From: Nitrospira sp.
GTDB taxonomy: Bacteria > Nitrospirota > Nitrospiria > Nitrospirales > Nitrospiraceae
Direction: 5' to 3'
DNA: 29,289 nt
Assembly: GCA_020697375.1 (NCBI GenBank)
Contig: JAJFBJ010000055.1
Span: 1 to 29,289 of the forward strand
In this document: in pieces, positions 22,659 through 29,289 of the stretch
Numbering within the stretch: position 1 is the stretch's first letter
Layout of the letters: each line of letters begins with the position of its first letter
Translations under genes and position numbers: made by a program
Notes under the pieces: generated by a model
What the model was told of the DNA's origin: nothing
Databases searched by the model: none
Seen by the model: only the letters and a program-made list of their open reading frames with translations

Positions 22659-22916
22659 ATGGCCTATTCGATTCTCCTCGCCCCTCCTGCCGAGCGACAA
22701 CTCAAATCATTCGCCGAACCGATTCAAAAGCGAATCGTCAAACGCCTCCGCACATTAACGGAAAATCCACGCCCCCAGGGCGTCAAGAAACTCGCCGGCG
22801 CAGATGATGTGTACCGAATTCGAGAAGGGAACTACCGGATCATCTATACCATCCGGGCCAACGAACTGATCGTCCTCGTCGTGAAAATTGGCGACCGGAA
22901 AGAGATTTACCGTTAA
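22659..22916 (+). CDS. RelE/ParE family toxin
   Basis: 85 residues: YSILLAPPAERQLKSFAEPIQKRIVKRLRTLTENPRPQGVKKLAGADDVYRIREGNYRIIYTIRANELIVLVVKIGDRKEIYR. The RelE fold signature (LAPPAERQL..., YRIREGNYRIIYTI, VV.IGDRKE.YR) is complete, which by family means ribosome-dependent mRNA cleavage or gyrase inhibition. It is the only toxin besides hicA in this window that looks intact. ATG 22659 lies 8 nt after the antitoxin stop. Confidence 0.9.
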   Translation: MAYSILLAPPAERQLKSFAEPIQKRIVKRLRTLTENPRPQGVKKLAGADDVYRIREGNYRIIYTIRANELIVLVVKIGDRKEIYR

Positions 22917-23007
22917 ACGGCGCCATCGTGTCCTTCAACACACGCGAACCGATGGCGTGGGAAGAGGGGTATCACATTTTCCTTCCTCAGGGTCGCTGAC
23001 ATGCGGC

Positions 23008-23041
23008 GAGTACGGCGGCAGACAGGTCTACCGCCGTACTC
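23008..23041 (+). terminator. Stem-loop downstream of the relE-like toxin
   Basis: GAGTACGGCGG (23008-23018), 12-nt loop, CCGCCGTACTC (23031-23041): a perfect 11-bp stem followed on the plus strand by the T-rich TTCGCTCTTTCTCT. It sits between the converging toxin and beta-propeller genes. Confidence 0.6.
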
Positions 23042-23077
23042 TTCGCTCTTTCTCTACTCAGGCAGTTCCCGGTCGGC

Positions 23078-24259
23078 TCACTTGATGACCCGGCTTGCCC
23101 GCAAGCCGCCTGGCTGAAAATGATTTGGCAGCAGCATGATGCAGTTGGGGTTGAATCCCTGCGCCTTCAGGGTCTCGATGCTCCCCAGGATTTTGTCCGC
23201 CTTCAGGTCGATCACCGTAATGGACCCATCGCTCAGGCCGTCCAGATTGAGCAGACTATTTTGGACGAACAGGTAGCGCTCGTCCGGCGACAGGACGCTA
23301 TGGTGGGCTCCGGCCGCGGCGGCGATCGTCTTGAGAAACTTCGGTTGCCGGGGATCGCTGTTGTCGTACAGATTGACGAATCCCGGTTTGGCCGTGGTGA
23401 CGAACAGGCGGTCCCCCTTGGCGTTATAGAGCATTTCGAGCGGCATGCCCTGCTGCCGGGAACCGAAGTCATCGACCTGATAGAACGAAAAGGCCTTGCT
23501 TGCCGGGTCCCACAGTCCGGCCCACAACGTCCCTTCAAGCATATTGGTGATATGCACCACGGGAGGATTCGCATTGGGGCTGAACATGACCTCAACGGGA
23601 GCGGCTTTCGCCGGCGACGGTTTCGACGACACCCTGTGCGTTGAGAGCACTTTGCCGCTGCCCGCTTCCAGCACCGTGATCGAATCCCCCGCGTCGGACA
23701 TATCCGGCTTGACCGTGCTGGTCACGAGGACGCGATCGATGCCGTTGTGAATCGCAATCCCGTGCGGATATCGAATCGTCGCCACGGACGGCTCCGAGGC
23801 GCTGACCGTTTTGATCGGCTTATCGAGAAGCGCGTCCCCCATGATGACGTTGTTCGAGCCCATGCAGGTGAGGTACCAGGTTCGGTTGTCCTCCGACACG
23901 GCGAGATCCTCGCCGACCTGACAGTCCGGCACGTCGATCGCCCGAAGCCGGTAGGGGAACGTCGTTAGATCCACGACATGCAGAATGCTTTTCCCCAACG
24001 CCGTGATATAGGCTTTGCTCTGATCGCGATTGAAAAAAATATGGTGCGCCACGAGGTCGGACGGCAGTGGAATCTCCATCAGAATCTTCCCGAAGTTTCC
24101 GGACTCGGGATCGATGTCCATGATCGCAATCCCTTCCCGTCTCACCGGCTGGTTCGGCTTGCTCTCATAGTTGAGCAGGGCCAGGATTTCCGCCGATGCG
24201 AAAGTGTTGCAGGCAAGCAACAGCCCCAGGGTCAATGCGAACAGTCGATATGGTTTCAT
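23078..24259 (-). CDS. Secreted beta-propeller (YncE/YVTN-like) protein
   Basis: 393 residues: signal peptide MKPYRLFALTLGLLLACNTFASA then a repeat-rich beta-propeller. Blades are visible as repeating short motifs (SKAYITALGKSILHVVDLTTFPYRLRAI; RVLVTSTVKPDMSDAGDSITVLEAGSGKVLST; DRLFVTTAKPGFVNLYD; RYLFVQNSLLNLDGLSDGSITVIDLKADKILG). Propellers of this sort are periplasmic binding proteins; the ligand is unknown. The start ATG 24259 has GAGGAG upstream; the frame is open much further back with no signal peptide, so I reject the longer form. It is third in a row with a CMD-type protein and a methyltransferase. Confidence 0.75.
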   Translation of the reverse strand: MKPYRLFALTLGLLLACNTFASAEILALLNYESKPNQPVRREGIAIMDIDPESGNFGKILMEIPLPSDLVAHHIFFNRDQSKAYITALGKSILHVVDLTTFPYRLRAIDVPDCQVGEDLAVSEDNRTWYLTCMGSNNVIMGDALLDKPIKTVSASEPSVATIRYPHGIAIHNGIDRVLVTSTVKPDMSDAGDSITVLEAGSGKVLSTHRVSSKPSPAKAAPVEVMFSPNANPPVVHITNMLEGTLWAGLWDPASKAFSFYQVDDFGSRQQGMPLEMLYNAKGDRLFVTTAKPGFVNLYDNSDPRQPKFLKTIAAAAGAHHSVLSPDERYLFVQNSLLNLDGLSDGSITVIDLKADKILGSIETLKAQGFNPNCIMLLPNHFQPGGLRASRVIK

Positions 24260-24362
24260 GGCGGTCTCCTCTTCGATTGTGGAAAGCGGACTACCGGTGT
24301 CTTTCCGCAGCCTATCAATCTGCGACATCGTTGTCCGCGTGAAGAACCTGGTCCTGGCGCAT

Positions 24363-24387
24363 GGCGGGCCGGCTCTACCGGCCCGCC
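24363..24387 (-). terminator. GC-rich stem-loop after the CMD gene
   Basis: GGCGGGCCGG (24363-24372), loop of 5, CCGGCCCGCC (24378-24387): a perfect 10-bp stem, 6 nt downstream of the minus-strand CMD stop codon. No U-run follows, so it may be a transcript-stabilising or attenuating hairpin rather than a full terminator. Confidence 0.5.
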
Positions 24388-24393
24388 GCACCG

Positions 24394-24744
24394 TCATATC
24401 CCCTTCATCGCATGGGTGCCGTGGGTGACCGCCGCGCCCGCGCGCAAGGCCGCTGCCACGAGCACCGATTCGGCAATCTCTGGGTCCGACGCGCCCTGCT
24501 CTCTGGCCTTGTTCGCATGGAGTTCGATGCAGTAGGGGCATTGCGTCGTGAAGGCAACGGCCAGGGCCATCAGCTCCTTGTACTTCACCGGAATCGCGCC
24601 GGCCGCCAATGCGGCCTTATCGAAGGCAACGTACGCCTTCATCGCCTCGGGGGCCTGTGTGGCCAGACTCTTCATCCTGCCTAGATTCGCCATGTCGTAC
24701 AGGCCCGCTTCCTGATGCCGCTCGCTCATGGTCACATTTGTCAT
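24394..24744 (-). CDS. Carboxymuconolactone decarboxylase-family (AhpD-like) protein
   Basis: 116 residues of the AhpD/CMD fold, with the active-site motif TQCPYCIELHANKA (C69-x2-C72-x3-H76), which in AhpD relatives gives peroxidase-like disulfide reductase activity, and helices MKAYVAFDKAALAAGAIPVKYKELMALAVAF. The ATG 24744 has AAGGAG upstream. The reading frame is open far upstream but only as a shadow of the methyltransferase gene. It starts 32 nt after the methyltransferase stop, so the two are likely one unit. Substrate unknown; a role in oxidative stress is an inference. Confidence 0.85.
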   Translation of the reverse strand: MTNVTMSERHQEAGLYDMANLGRMKSLATQAPEAMKAYVAFDKAALAAGAIPVKYKELMALAVAFTTQCPYCIELHANKAREQGASDPEIAESVLVAAALRAGAAVTHGTHAMKGI

Positions 24745-24776
24745 CGTGAGTCTCCTTTGTGCAGACGATTCAGGTC

Positions 24777-25598
24777 TCACGCTCGAATGCCCATGACTTC
24801 CAGATATTCGCCGTACACCGTCGTACAAGCCGGGCCTGCCTGATTGTGCGCAGTCCAGAGCGCTTCCAGATCCTTGCTCAATTGAGTTTGGCCCTCGGCG
24901 TCGAGAGACGCAAAGGCCCGGTTGGTCGGTCCATAGTAGAGACGAAAGAATTCCACGACCTCCGAGGGACCAAACGGATAGCTGAAGAGATACTGCCGCC
25001 TGATCATGCTGAGTCTGGACAATCCGTGACCAAGCCGTTCCTGAACCGTGGATTCGTCGCCCCACAGCACCGGCGACGGCATCCCGGACGGGCCGATGAA
25101 TTTCGCGACGCTCTTGAACATCTGTCCGATAAAGCCCTCCGCCGTCCAGTTGGCCATGGCGAGGGTCCCTCCGGGGACGCACACCCGCAACAATTCCTTC
25201 GCCACCAGATCGGGCCGCGGAGCAAACATCGCGCCGATCAGGCTCGCCACGACGTCGAAACTGGCCGCTTCAAACGGAAGCGCTTCGGCATCGGCGACTT
25301 CGAATCGGGCGGGCAGCCCTTCCGCGCGGGCCCGGGCTTGCGCCCGCTCCACCCAATTGGCGGCAATGTCCACTCCCGTCACCTCCACCCCATCCTTCGC
25401 GGCTATCAACGCGAGTTGGCCGGAACCGCATGCCACATCCAGCAATCGGCATCCCGGTGCGACCTGGAGACGCTCATAAAACTCCCGGGCGCCGCCTTCC
25501 ATGTACCGCGAGAATCGATCGTAGTCCCCTGCCGTCCAAATGGTTTGGAGACGGGTCTTCAGCCCGTCCATTTCCGGCGCCGCCTGGTTCGTCATCAT
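24777..25598 (-). CDS. Class I SAM-dependent methyltransferase
   Basis: 273 residues. Motif I LLDVACGSGQLAL (about 52-64) binds S-adenosylmethionine, followed by VTGVDIAANWVERAQARA, ARFEVADAEALPFEAASFDVV and RVCVPGGTLAMANW. It is of the UbiE/ubiquinone-type methyltransferase group by eye, though the substrate is unknown. Start ATG 25598 or 25595 (MMTNQ); GGAGGG lies upstream. It is divergent from the AraC regulator, with 195 bp between them, and heads the minus-strand row MT-CMD-propeller. Confidence 0.85.
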   Translation of the reverse strand: MMTNQAAPEMDGLKTRLQTIWTAGDYDRFSRYMEGGAREFYERLQVAPGCRLLDVACGSGQLALIAAKDGVEVTGVDIAANWVERAQARARAEGLPARFEVADAEALPFEAASFDVVASLIGAMFAPRPDLVAKELLRVCVPGGTLAMANWTAEGFIGQMFKSVAKFIGPSGMPSPVLWGDESTVQERLGHGLSRLSMIRRQYLFSYPFGPSEVVEFFRLYYGPTNRAFASLDAEGQTQLSKDLEALWTAHNQAGPACTTVYGEYLEVMGIRA

Positions 25599-25685
25599 GG
25601 TCTCCCTCCTTCTTGTAAATGGCCTCTGTTCTGCCTTGGTACCTTGCCCTGTCTGGCCGCACTGTAGAGCAGAAGCTGTTTCGAG

Positions 25686-25715
25686 TCTTATCAGCGCGTC
25701 TGGCTCTCTTATCAG
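25686..25715. promoter_or_regulatory. Two direct repeats 21 bp apart, possible AraC-regulator site
   Basis: TCTTATCAG at 25686-25694 and again at 25707-25715: start-to-start distance is 21 bp, two helical turns, as used by AraC-family regulators that bind as tandem monomers. The site lies in the divergent region next to the AraC-type gene (79 nt ahead of its ATG). Confidence 0.5.
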
Positions 25716-25793
25716 AAGAATGCTAAGCTGCGGTCCGTTTATCCGAGCGTCCGGAATTCTTCTCGGACCTTACCGCCTCGCCAAGGGATCCAC

Positions 25794-26819
25794 ATGGATG
25801 TACTGTCTGAAGTGCTCAAGGCCGTGAAGCTCGACGGCGCGGTGTTCTTCAACGGTGAATTTGCGGCGCCCTGGTGCGCTCGAGAACCGGACGCCGGGAC
25901 CATCGCCTCCTATCTGTCTACGCAAGCCAAGCACATCATCATCTTTCATTTGGTTCTTGAAGGACGGGGCTATGCCCGCCTCGAACAGGAAGATCGCGCA
26001 GTGCCGCTGATGGCGGGCGACATCATGATCTTGCCGCATGGTGATGCGCACCTCATGGGAAACGGCCCTCCCGTCCCGCCGGTGGACACCTCCCAGCAAC
26101 TCCGGCAGATCCTCGCGGAAGGACGCATGCTGTCCCGACTCGCCGGAGGAGGTGAACTCACGAGGCTGATCTGCGGGTATATGACCTGCGATGCACAACT
26201 CAGCGGAGTCTTCCTGGCCGGGCTGCCTGCGATGCTCAAGGTCAATATCCGAGATACGCCGTCTGGACAGTGGCTGGAAGATACGCTCCGCTATTCCGTC
26301 AATCACGCAGAGGCCTCCGGCCCCGGCGGCGCAGCGGTCATCGCCAAGTTATCCGAAGCGTTGTTCGTGGAAACGTTGCGACGCTACATTGCGACGTTGC
26401 CGCACAGTGAGACCGGATGGCTTGCCGGTGTCCGCGATCCTGAAGTGGGCAAGGCTTTGGCGCTCCTGCATCGGGAGCCGGCTCGACCATGGACCATCGC
26501 CCTGCTCGCCGCCGAGGTCGGGGTCTCCCGCTCCGTGCTCGCCGAACGGTTCCAGCACTATCTGTCGGACACGCCGATCGGCTACCTCACCCGCTGGCGG
26601 CTGCACCTCGCGGCGCAACTCTTAACCTCCACGTCCAAGAGCGTAGCCGAGGTCGCAGGCGATATCGGATACGAGTCCGAGCCTTCCTTCAATCGCGCCT
26701 TCAAACGCTGGTTCGGCCTACCGCCTGCCCGGTTCCGCAGCCAGGCCAAATTGCCCAAGCCGCCGTCACTCAGCCCTGACGCCACGAGCGCTCCGCTGAA
26801 AGCCACTCAATCGAAATAA
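25794..26819 (+). CDS. AraC family transcriptional regulator (cupin_6 type)
   Basis: 341 residues. The N-terminal half is a cupin-like sensor (VFFNGEFAAPWCAREPD, HIIIFHLVLEGRGYARLEQEDRAVPLMAGDIMILPHGDAHLM). The C-terminal third has two helix-turn-helix units: LAAEVGVSRSVLAERFQHYLSDTPIGYLTRWRLHLAAQLLTST and then VAEVAGDIGYESEPSFNRAFKRWFGLPPARFR. Cupin_6 AraC proteins respond to small molecules, often controlling a neighbouring oxidoreductase or methyltransferase gene. Here the divergent methyltransferase-CMD unit is the natural target. The start ATG 25794 has AAGGGATCC upstream. After it, 26820-27041 shows no gene. Confidence 0.85.
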   Translation: MDVLSEVLKAVKLDGAVFFNGEFAAPWCAREPDAGTIASYLSTQAKHIIIFHLVLEGRGYARLEQEDRAVPLMAGDIMILPHGDAHLMGNGPPVPPVDTSQQLRQILAEGRMLSRLAGGGELTRLICGYMTCDAQLSGVFLAGLPAMLKVNIRDTPSGQWLEDTLRYSVNHAEASGPGGAAVIAKLSEALFVETLRRYIATLPHSETGWLAGVRDPEVGKALALLHREPARPWTIALLAAEVGVSRSVLAERFQHYLSDTPIGYLTRWRLHLAAQLLTSTSKSVAEVAGDIGYESEPSFNRAFKRWFGLPPARFRSQAKLPKPPSLSPDATSAPLKATQSK

Positions 26820-27041
26820 CGCGTAGTCATCAACCCTCTTTCGCCCGCCCCGCCCGCTCCCCTTGAAGCAGCTCTACGCCCGTGTTAACCAGTCCCGACT
26901 CCAGCGAGCGAAGGAGTACAGAACCCATGAATTGTGATGAATGGTCGAAAAGAGGCGAGACCGCGTGGGATAGAGGCGCACAGCCCCAGCGGATGGTCAC
27001 TCTGTCTACCGCATCATACGCTGAAGGCAGGGCCTGCTCCG

Positions 27042-27938
27042 TCAGCTTGTCGCCGCGCAGATCCGCCGGACGTGGCCACGCAGCCAGCGATGCGCAAGAT
27101 CGGCATCCAACCGAGGATGCCAGAGCAATGACAGCGTAAACTCCGGCGTGGAGGTCGGAAGGGAAAAACTATGCATTCCGGCTCGCAGGATTCCGGTATG
27201 TCGTTCGGGAACTGTGGCGATCAGGTCGGATGCCCGGGCGAGAGCAAGCGCCGTCGCGAAGCCGCCGACGATCGCGACAATTTCCCGTTTCAACCCGAGC
27301 TTCTGCAGGCTTTCCTCAATCGGCCCCTTCTCAAGACCCTGTCGGGAGACGTAAATATGCCTGCCTCCGGCATAGCGGGAAGGCGTGATTTTGCCCTTGC
27401 TCAGCGGGTGCCCCATTCGCACGACGCCGATAAAGCGGTCCTGGAACAATGCTTGAACACGCAATTCCTGAGCAGTTGTCTTCTCTACCACTCCGGTTTC
27501 CAAATCGACAGCGCCATCGCGAAGTGGCGCGCTATCCTTATCGGCCTTTTGCACGAAGTGCAGCCGCACGCCCAGCGCTTCCTCGCCGACAAGGGCAATG
27601 AGAGCAGGCCCGAAGTTTTCCACGAAGCCTTCGCTGGTTCGCATGGTGAACGTTCGGACGAGCCGCTTGAGATTGAGCTTCTCCGCAGGGCGCAGAACCT
27701 CTTGCCCCTCCTGCACGACCCGACTGACCTGTTCACGAAGTTCGACCGCACGAGGTGTAGGCACGAGACCGCGTCCGGCCCTCACCAAGAGTGGATCGCC
27801 CGTCGTCTCACGCAATCTCGCCAACGCCCGACTCATCGCAGAGGGGCTCAGGCGCAGCCGTCGGGCGGCGCGAGCCACACTGCCTTCCGCCAGTAGTACA
27901 TCCAGGGTGATCAACAAATTGAGATCGGGTGCGGACAT
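27042..27938 (-). CDS. LysR family transcriptional regulator
   Basis: 298 residues from ATG 27938 (MSAPDLNLLITLDVLLAEGSVARAARRLRLSPSAMSRALARLRETTGDPLLVRAGRGLVPTPRA): the winged helix-turn-helix head, then a periplasmic-binding-like effector domain (EELVRPA-type strands, GFVENFGPALIALVGEEALGVRLHFV, FIGVVRMGHPLSKGK). The frame opens to 28016 but that leader is not family-like. It is divergent from tpm, with 164 bp between them. The probable targets are tpm and the MFS gene; the inducer is unknown. Confidence 0.85.
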   Translation of the reverse strand: MSAPDLNLLITLDVLLAEGSVARAARRLRLSPSAMSRALARLRETTGDPLLVRAGRGLVPTPRAVELREQVSRVVQEGQEVLRPAEKLNLKRLVRTFTMRTSEGFVENFGPALIALVGEEALGVRLHFVQKADKDSAPLRDGAVDLETGVVEKTTAQELRVQALFQDRFIGVVRMGHPLSKGKITPSRYAGGRHIYVSRQGLEKGPIEESLQKLGLKREIVAIVGGFATALALARASDLIATVPERHTGILRAGMHSFSLPTSTPEFTLSLLWHPRLDADLAHRWLRGHVRRICAATS

Positions 27939-28102
27939 CCGTCGACCATAACACAGCGTGACCCTGATGTGGCGTCTCACGCACGAATAAAGTGCAGATG
28001 ATGCGCCTTCCGCCATGTCAGGTAGAAGGCTATACTTTGGCCATTCGATCCGGGATCCTCCAGATCACGCATTGTGTGCGATTCAATTTATAGAAAGGCC
28101 TG

Positions 28103-28744
28103 ATGATGGATGCACAATTTTGGCATGACAGGTGGGCGAACAATGAGACTGGGTTTCACAGGAGTGAAGCCAACCCGTTGCTGGTGAAGTATTTCCCTGA
28201 GCTTGCTTTGGCAAGAGGCAGCCGTGTCTTTGTACCGTTGTGCGGCAAGACGCTGGATATTTCTTGGCTGCTTTCCAACGATTATCTGGTCGCCGGAGCT
28301 GAACTGAGTGCAATGGCCATCGAGGAATTGTTTGCTCAGCTCGGAGTGGAACCAACGATCACGAGGAACAGTGGAACAGATCATTATCGTGCGGACAATA
28401 TCGACATCTTTGTCGGCGATATTTTCGATGTGACGAGGAAGATGCTTGGTCCGGTCGATGCGATATATGACAGGGCGGCGCTGGTGGCCCTTCCCGAGAA
28501 CATGCGCATTCAGTACAGCGAGCACGTCACAAAGATAACGGATCACGCGCCGCAGTTACTCATTTGTTACGAGTACGACCAGCGCGTGACGGAAGGTCCT
28601 CCTTTCTCAATCGGCAACGAGGAAGTTCATCGACACTATGGACATCGTTACAATTTAACGCTCCTCACCAGCGCAGATGTTCCTGGTGGGCTCAAGGGGA
28701 AATGTACGGCAACAGAGCATGTGTGGTTGCTCCGAAAGGGCTGA
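28103..28744 (+). CDS. tpm: Thiopurine S-methyltransferase family protein
   Basis: 213 residues of the TPMT/Tpm family: FWHDRWANNETGFHRSEANPLLVKYFPELAL at the start, GSRVFVPLCGKTLDISWLLSNDYLVAGAELSAMAIEELF as the SAM-binding first half, DIFVGDIFDVTRKMLGPVDAIYDRAALVALPENMRIQY and the C-terminal HVWLLRKG. Bacterial Tpm methylates thiol compounds and inorganic or organic selenium and tellurium species, conferring resistance. ATG 28103 and 28106 are both possible; AAAGG lies upstream. An MFS gene follows after 2 nt, consistent with one operon under the LysR regulator. Confidence 0.9.
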   Translation: MMDAQFWHDRWANNETGFHRSEANPLLVKYFPELALARGSRVFVPLCGKTLDISWLLSNDYLVAGAELSAMAIEELFAQLGVEPTITRNSGTDHYRADNIDIFVGDIFDVTRKMLGPVDAIYDRAALVALPENMRIQYSEHVTKITDHAPQLLICYEYDQRVTEGPPFSIGNEEVHRHYGHRYNLTLLTSADVPGGLKGKCTATEHVWLLRKG

Positions 28745-28746
28745 GG

Positions 28747-29289
28747 ATGTTCAGGCCGTTCACGCTAGAACGAGATGAGGCGCAAGCGGGAAGTAAGGAT
28801 CTGACGCCTTCGATCAGATGGATACTCGCCAGCCTTTCGTTATCCATGTTGTTGTCCTCGATCGGGACGAGCATCGCCAATGTGAGCTTGCCGACGTTGG
28901 CACAGGCGTTCGATGCCTCCTTTCAGCAAGTCCAGTGGGTCGTCATCGCGTATACATGACCGGTCACCGACGGCTACTCCTGATCGGTGTTTTCCTGTTC
29001 ACCATAGCCTCCGTCCTGTGCGGGCTCGCTTCCACCCTCTGGCTGCTGATTGCCTCCCGCGCGGCGCAGGGTCTCGGAGCGGCCATCATGATGGCCCTGA
29101 CAATGGCATTTGTCGGTGAGACGGTTCCCAAGTCAAAGGTCGGCAGCGCCATGGGGCTGCTCGGAACGATGTCCGCGATCGGCACGGCGCTCGGCCCATC
29201 GCTCGGCGGCATTCTGATCTCCGAACTCAGCTGGCGGGCAATCTTCTTGGTCAACCTGCCGCTGGGTTTCCTGATTTTTCTTCTCGTGC
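28747..29289 (+). pseudogene. MFS transporter (DHA2-like) with internal deletion and frameshift, cut by window end
   Basis: First frame (28747-28959) gives SIRWILASLSLSMLLSSIGTSIANVSLPTLAQAFDASFQQVQWVVIAYT and then a stop. The MFS sequence resumes in another frame at 28956: MTGHRRLLLIGVFLFTIASVLCGLASTLWLL, ASRAAQGLGAAIMMALTMAF, GSAMGLLGTMSAIGTALGPSLGGILISELSWRAIFLVNLPLGFL. Relatives have about 15 residues between VVIAY and DMTG (a second helix start and the G-R-L-G-D loop), which are missing, so a deletion of about 45-50 bases removed them and shifted the frame. It is DHA2/EmrB-like. The efflux substrate is unknown. Confidence 0.75.

Noticed and set aside
22920..22975. CGCCATCG...CGATGGCG inverted repeat after the relE-like toxin
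   Set aside because: An 8-bp stem with a 21-nt loop and no T-run; the stem-loop at 23008-23041 is the better terminator.
28064..28082. Imperfect palindrome ATCACGCATTGTGTGCGAT before tpm as a LysR site
   Set aside because: Several mismatches and a position close to the start codon, downstream of where LysR sites normally lie; not supported.

Overview
The window is about 29.3 kb of a moderately GC-rich bacterial chromosome with two parts: housekeeping and cofactor genes, then a decaying accessory region. The gene families (CcmI-type protein, MTH1187-type thiamine-binding protein, thioredoxin-like [2Fe-2S] ferredoxin, tandem B12-type radical SAM proteins, many small toxin-antitoxin modules) and the dispersed repeats fit Nitrospirota, most likely Nitrospira. 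That placement is an inference from family content and my memory of such genomes, not a search result. No rRNA, tRNA, CRISPR array or intact transposase is visible.

Layout. (1) 1-4742: a thiamine-binding protein and a siroheme-synthase-like dehydrogenase (minus), a cytochrome c biogenesis-type protein (plus), an HNH endonuclease, a Rieske protein, a membrane-anchored unknown, a gamma-glutamylcyclotransferase-fold protein, a [2Fe-2S] ferredoxin and MoaB. (2) 4743-13665: mostly minus-strand genes (CBS protein, zinc-lobe alcohol dehydrogenase, PhzF protein, three radical SAM proteins). They are punctuated by five copies of a 120-170 bp element with inverted ends. In four cases the element begins with the TAG stop codon of the adjoining gene, which is the most striking structure in the window. 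(3) 13666-16776: dispersed repeats and five toxin-antitoxin modules or remnants. They comprise hicBA, an HI1419/HI1420-type pair whose toxin carries two TAG codons, a higBA whose toxin has lost its 5' end, a three-gene antitoxin/antitoxin/toxin row with a degenerate toxin, and further downstream an intact relBE-like pair at 22.4-22.9 kb.

(4) 17050-22916: an A/T-richer gene for a zinc-ribbon protein with a C-terminal HEPN RNase motif (candidate defence effector), then an NmrA-like reductase, a frameshifted SrpA-like catalase, a relic of a second catalase gene start, unknown small ORFs and a frameshifted NAD-binding pseudogene. (5) 23078-29289: a beta-propeller protein, a carboxymuconolactone-decarboxylase-type protein and a methyltransferase on the minus strand, divergent from an AraC regulator whose intergenic region holds two direct repeats 21 bp apart. 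A LysR regulator follows, divergent from a thiopurine methyltransferase gene (tpm) and an MFS transporter with an internal deletion.

The right two thirds looks like a region of ongoing acquisition and decay: intact antitoxins next to dead toxins, relic duplications and several frameshifts. A raw-assembly error could explain any single frameshift, but the two in-frame stops, the truncation at a repeat junction and the multi-frame pseudogene are better explained by real decay.
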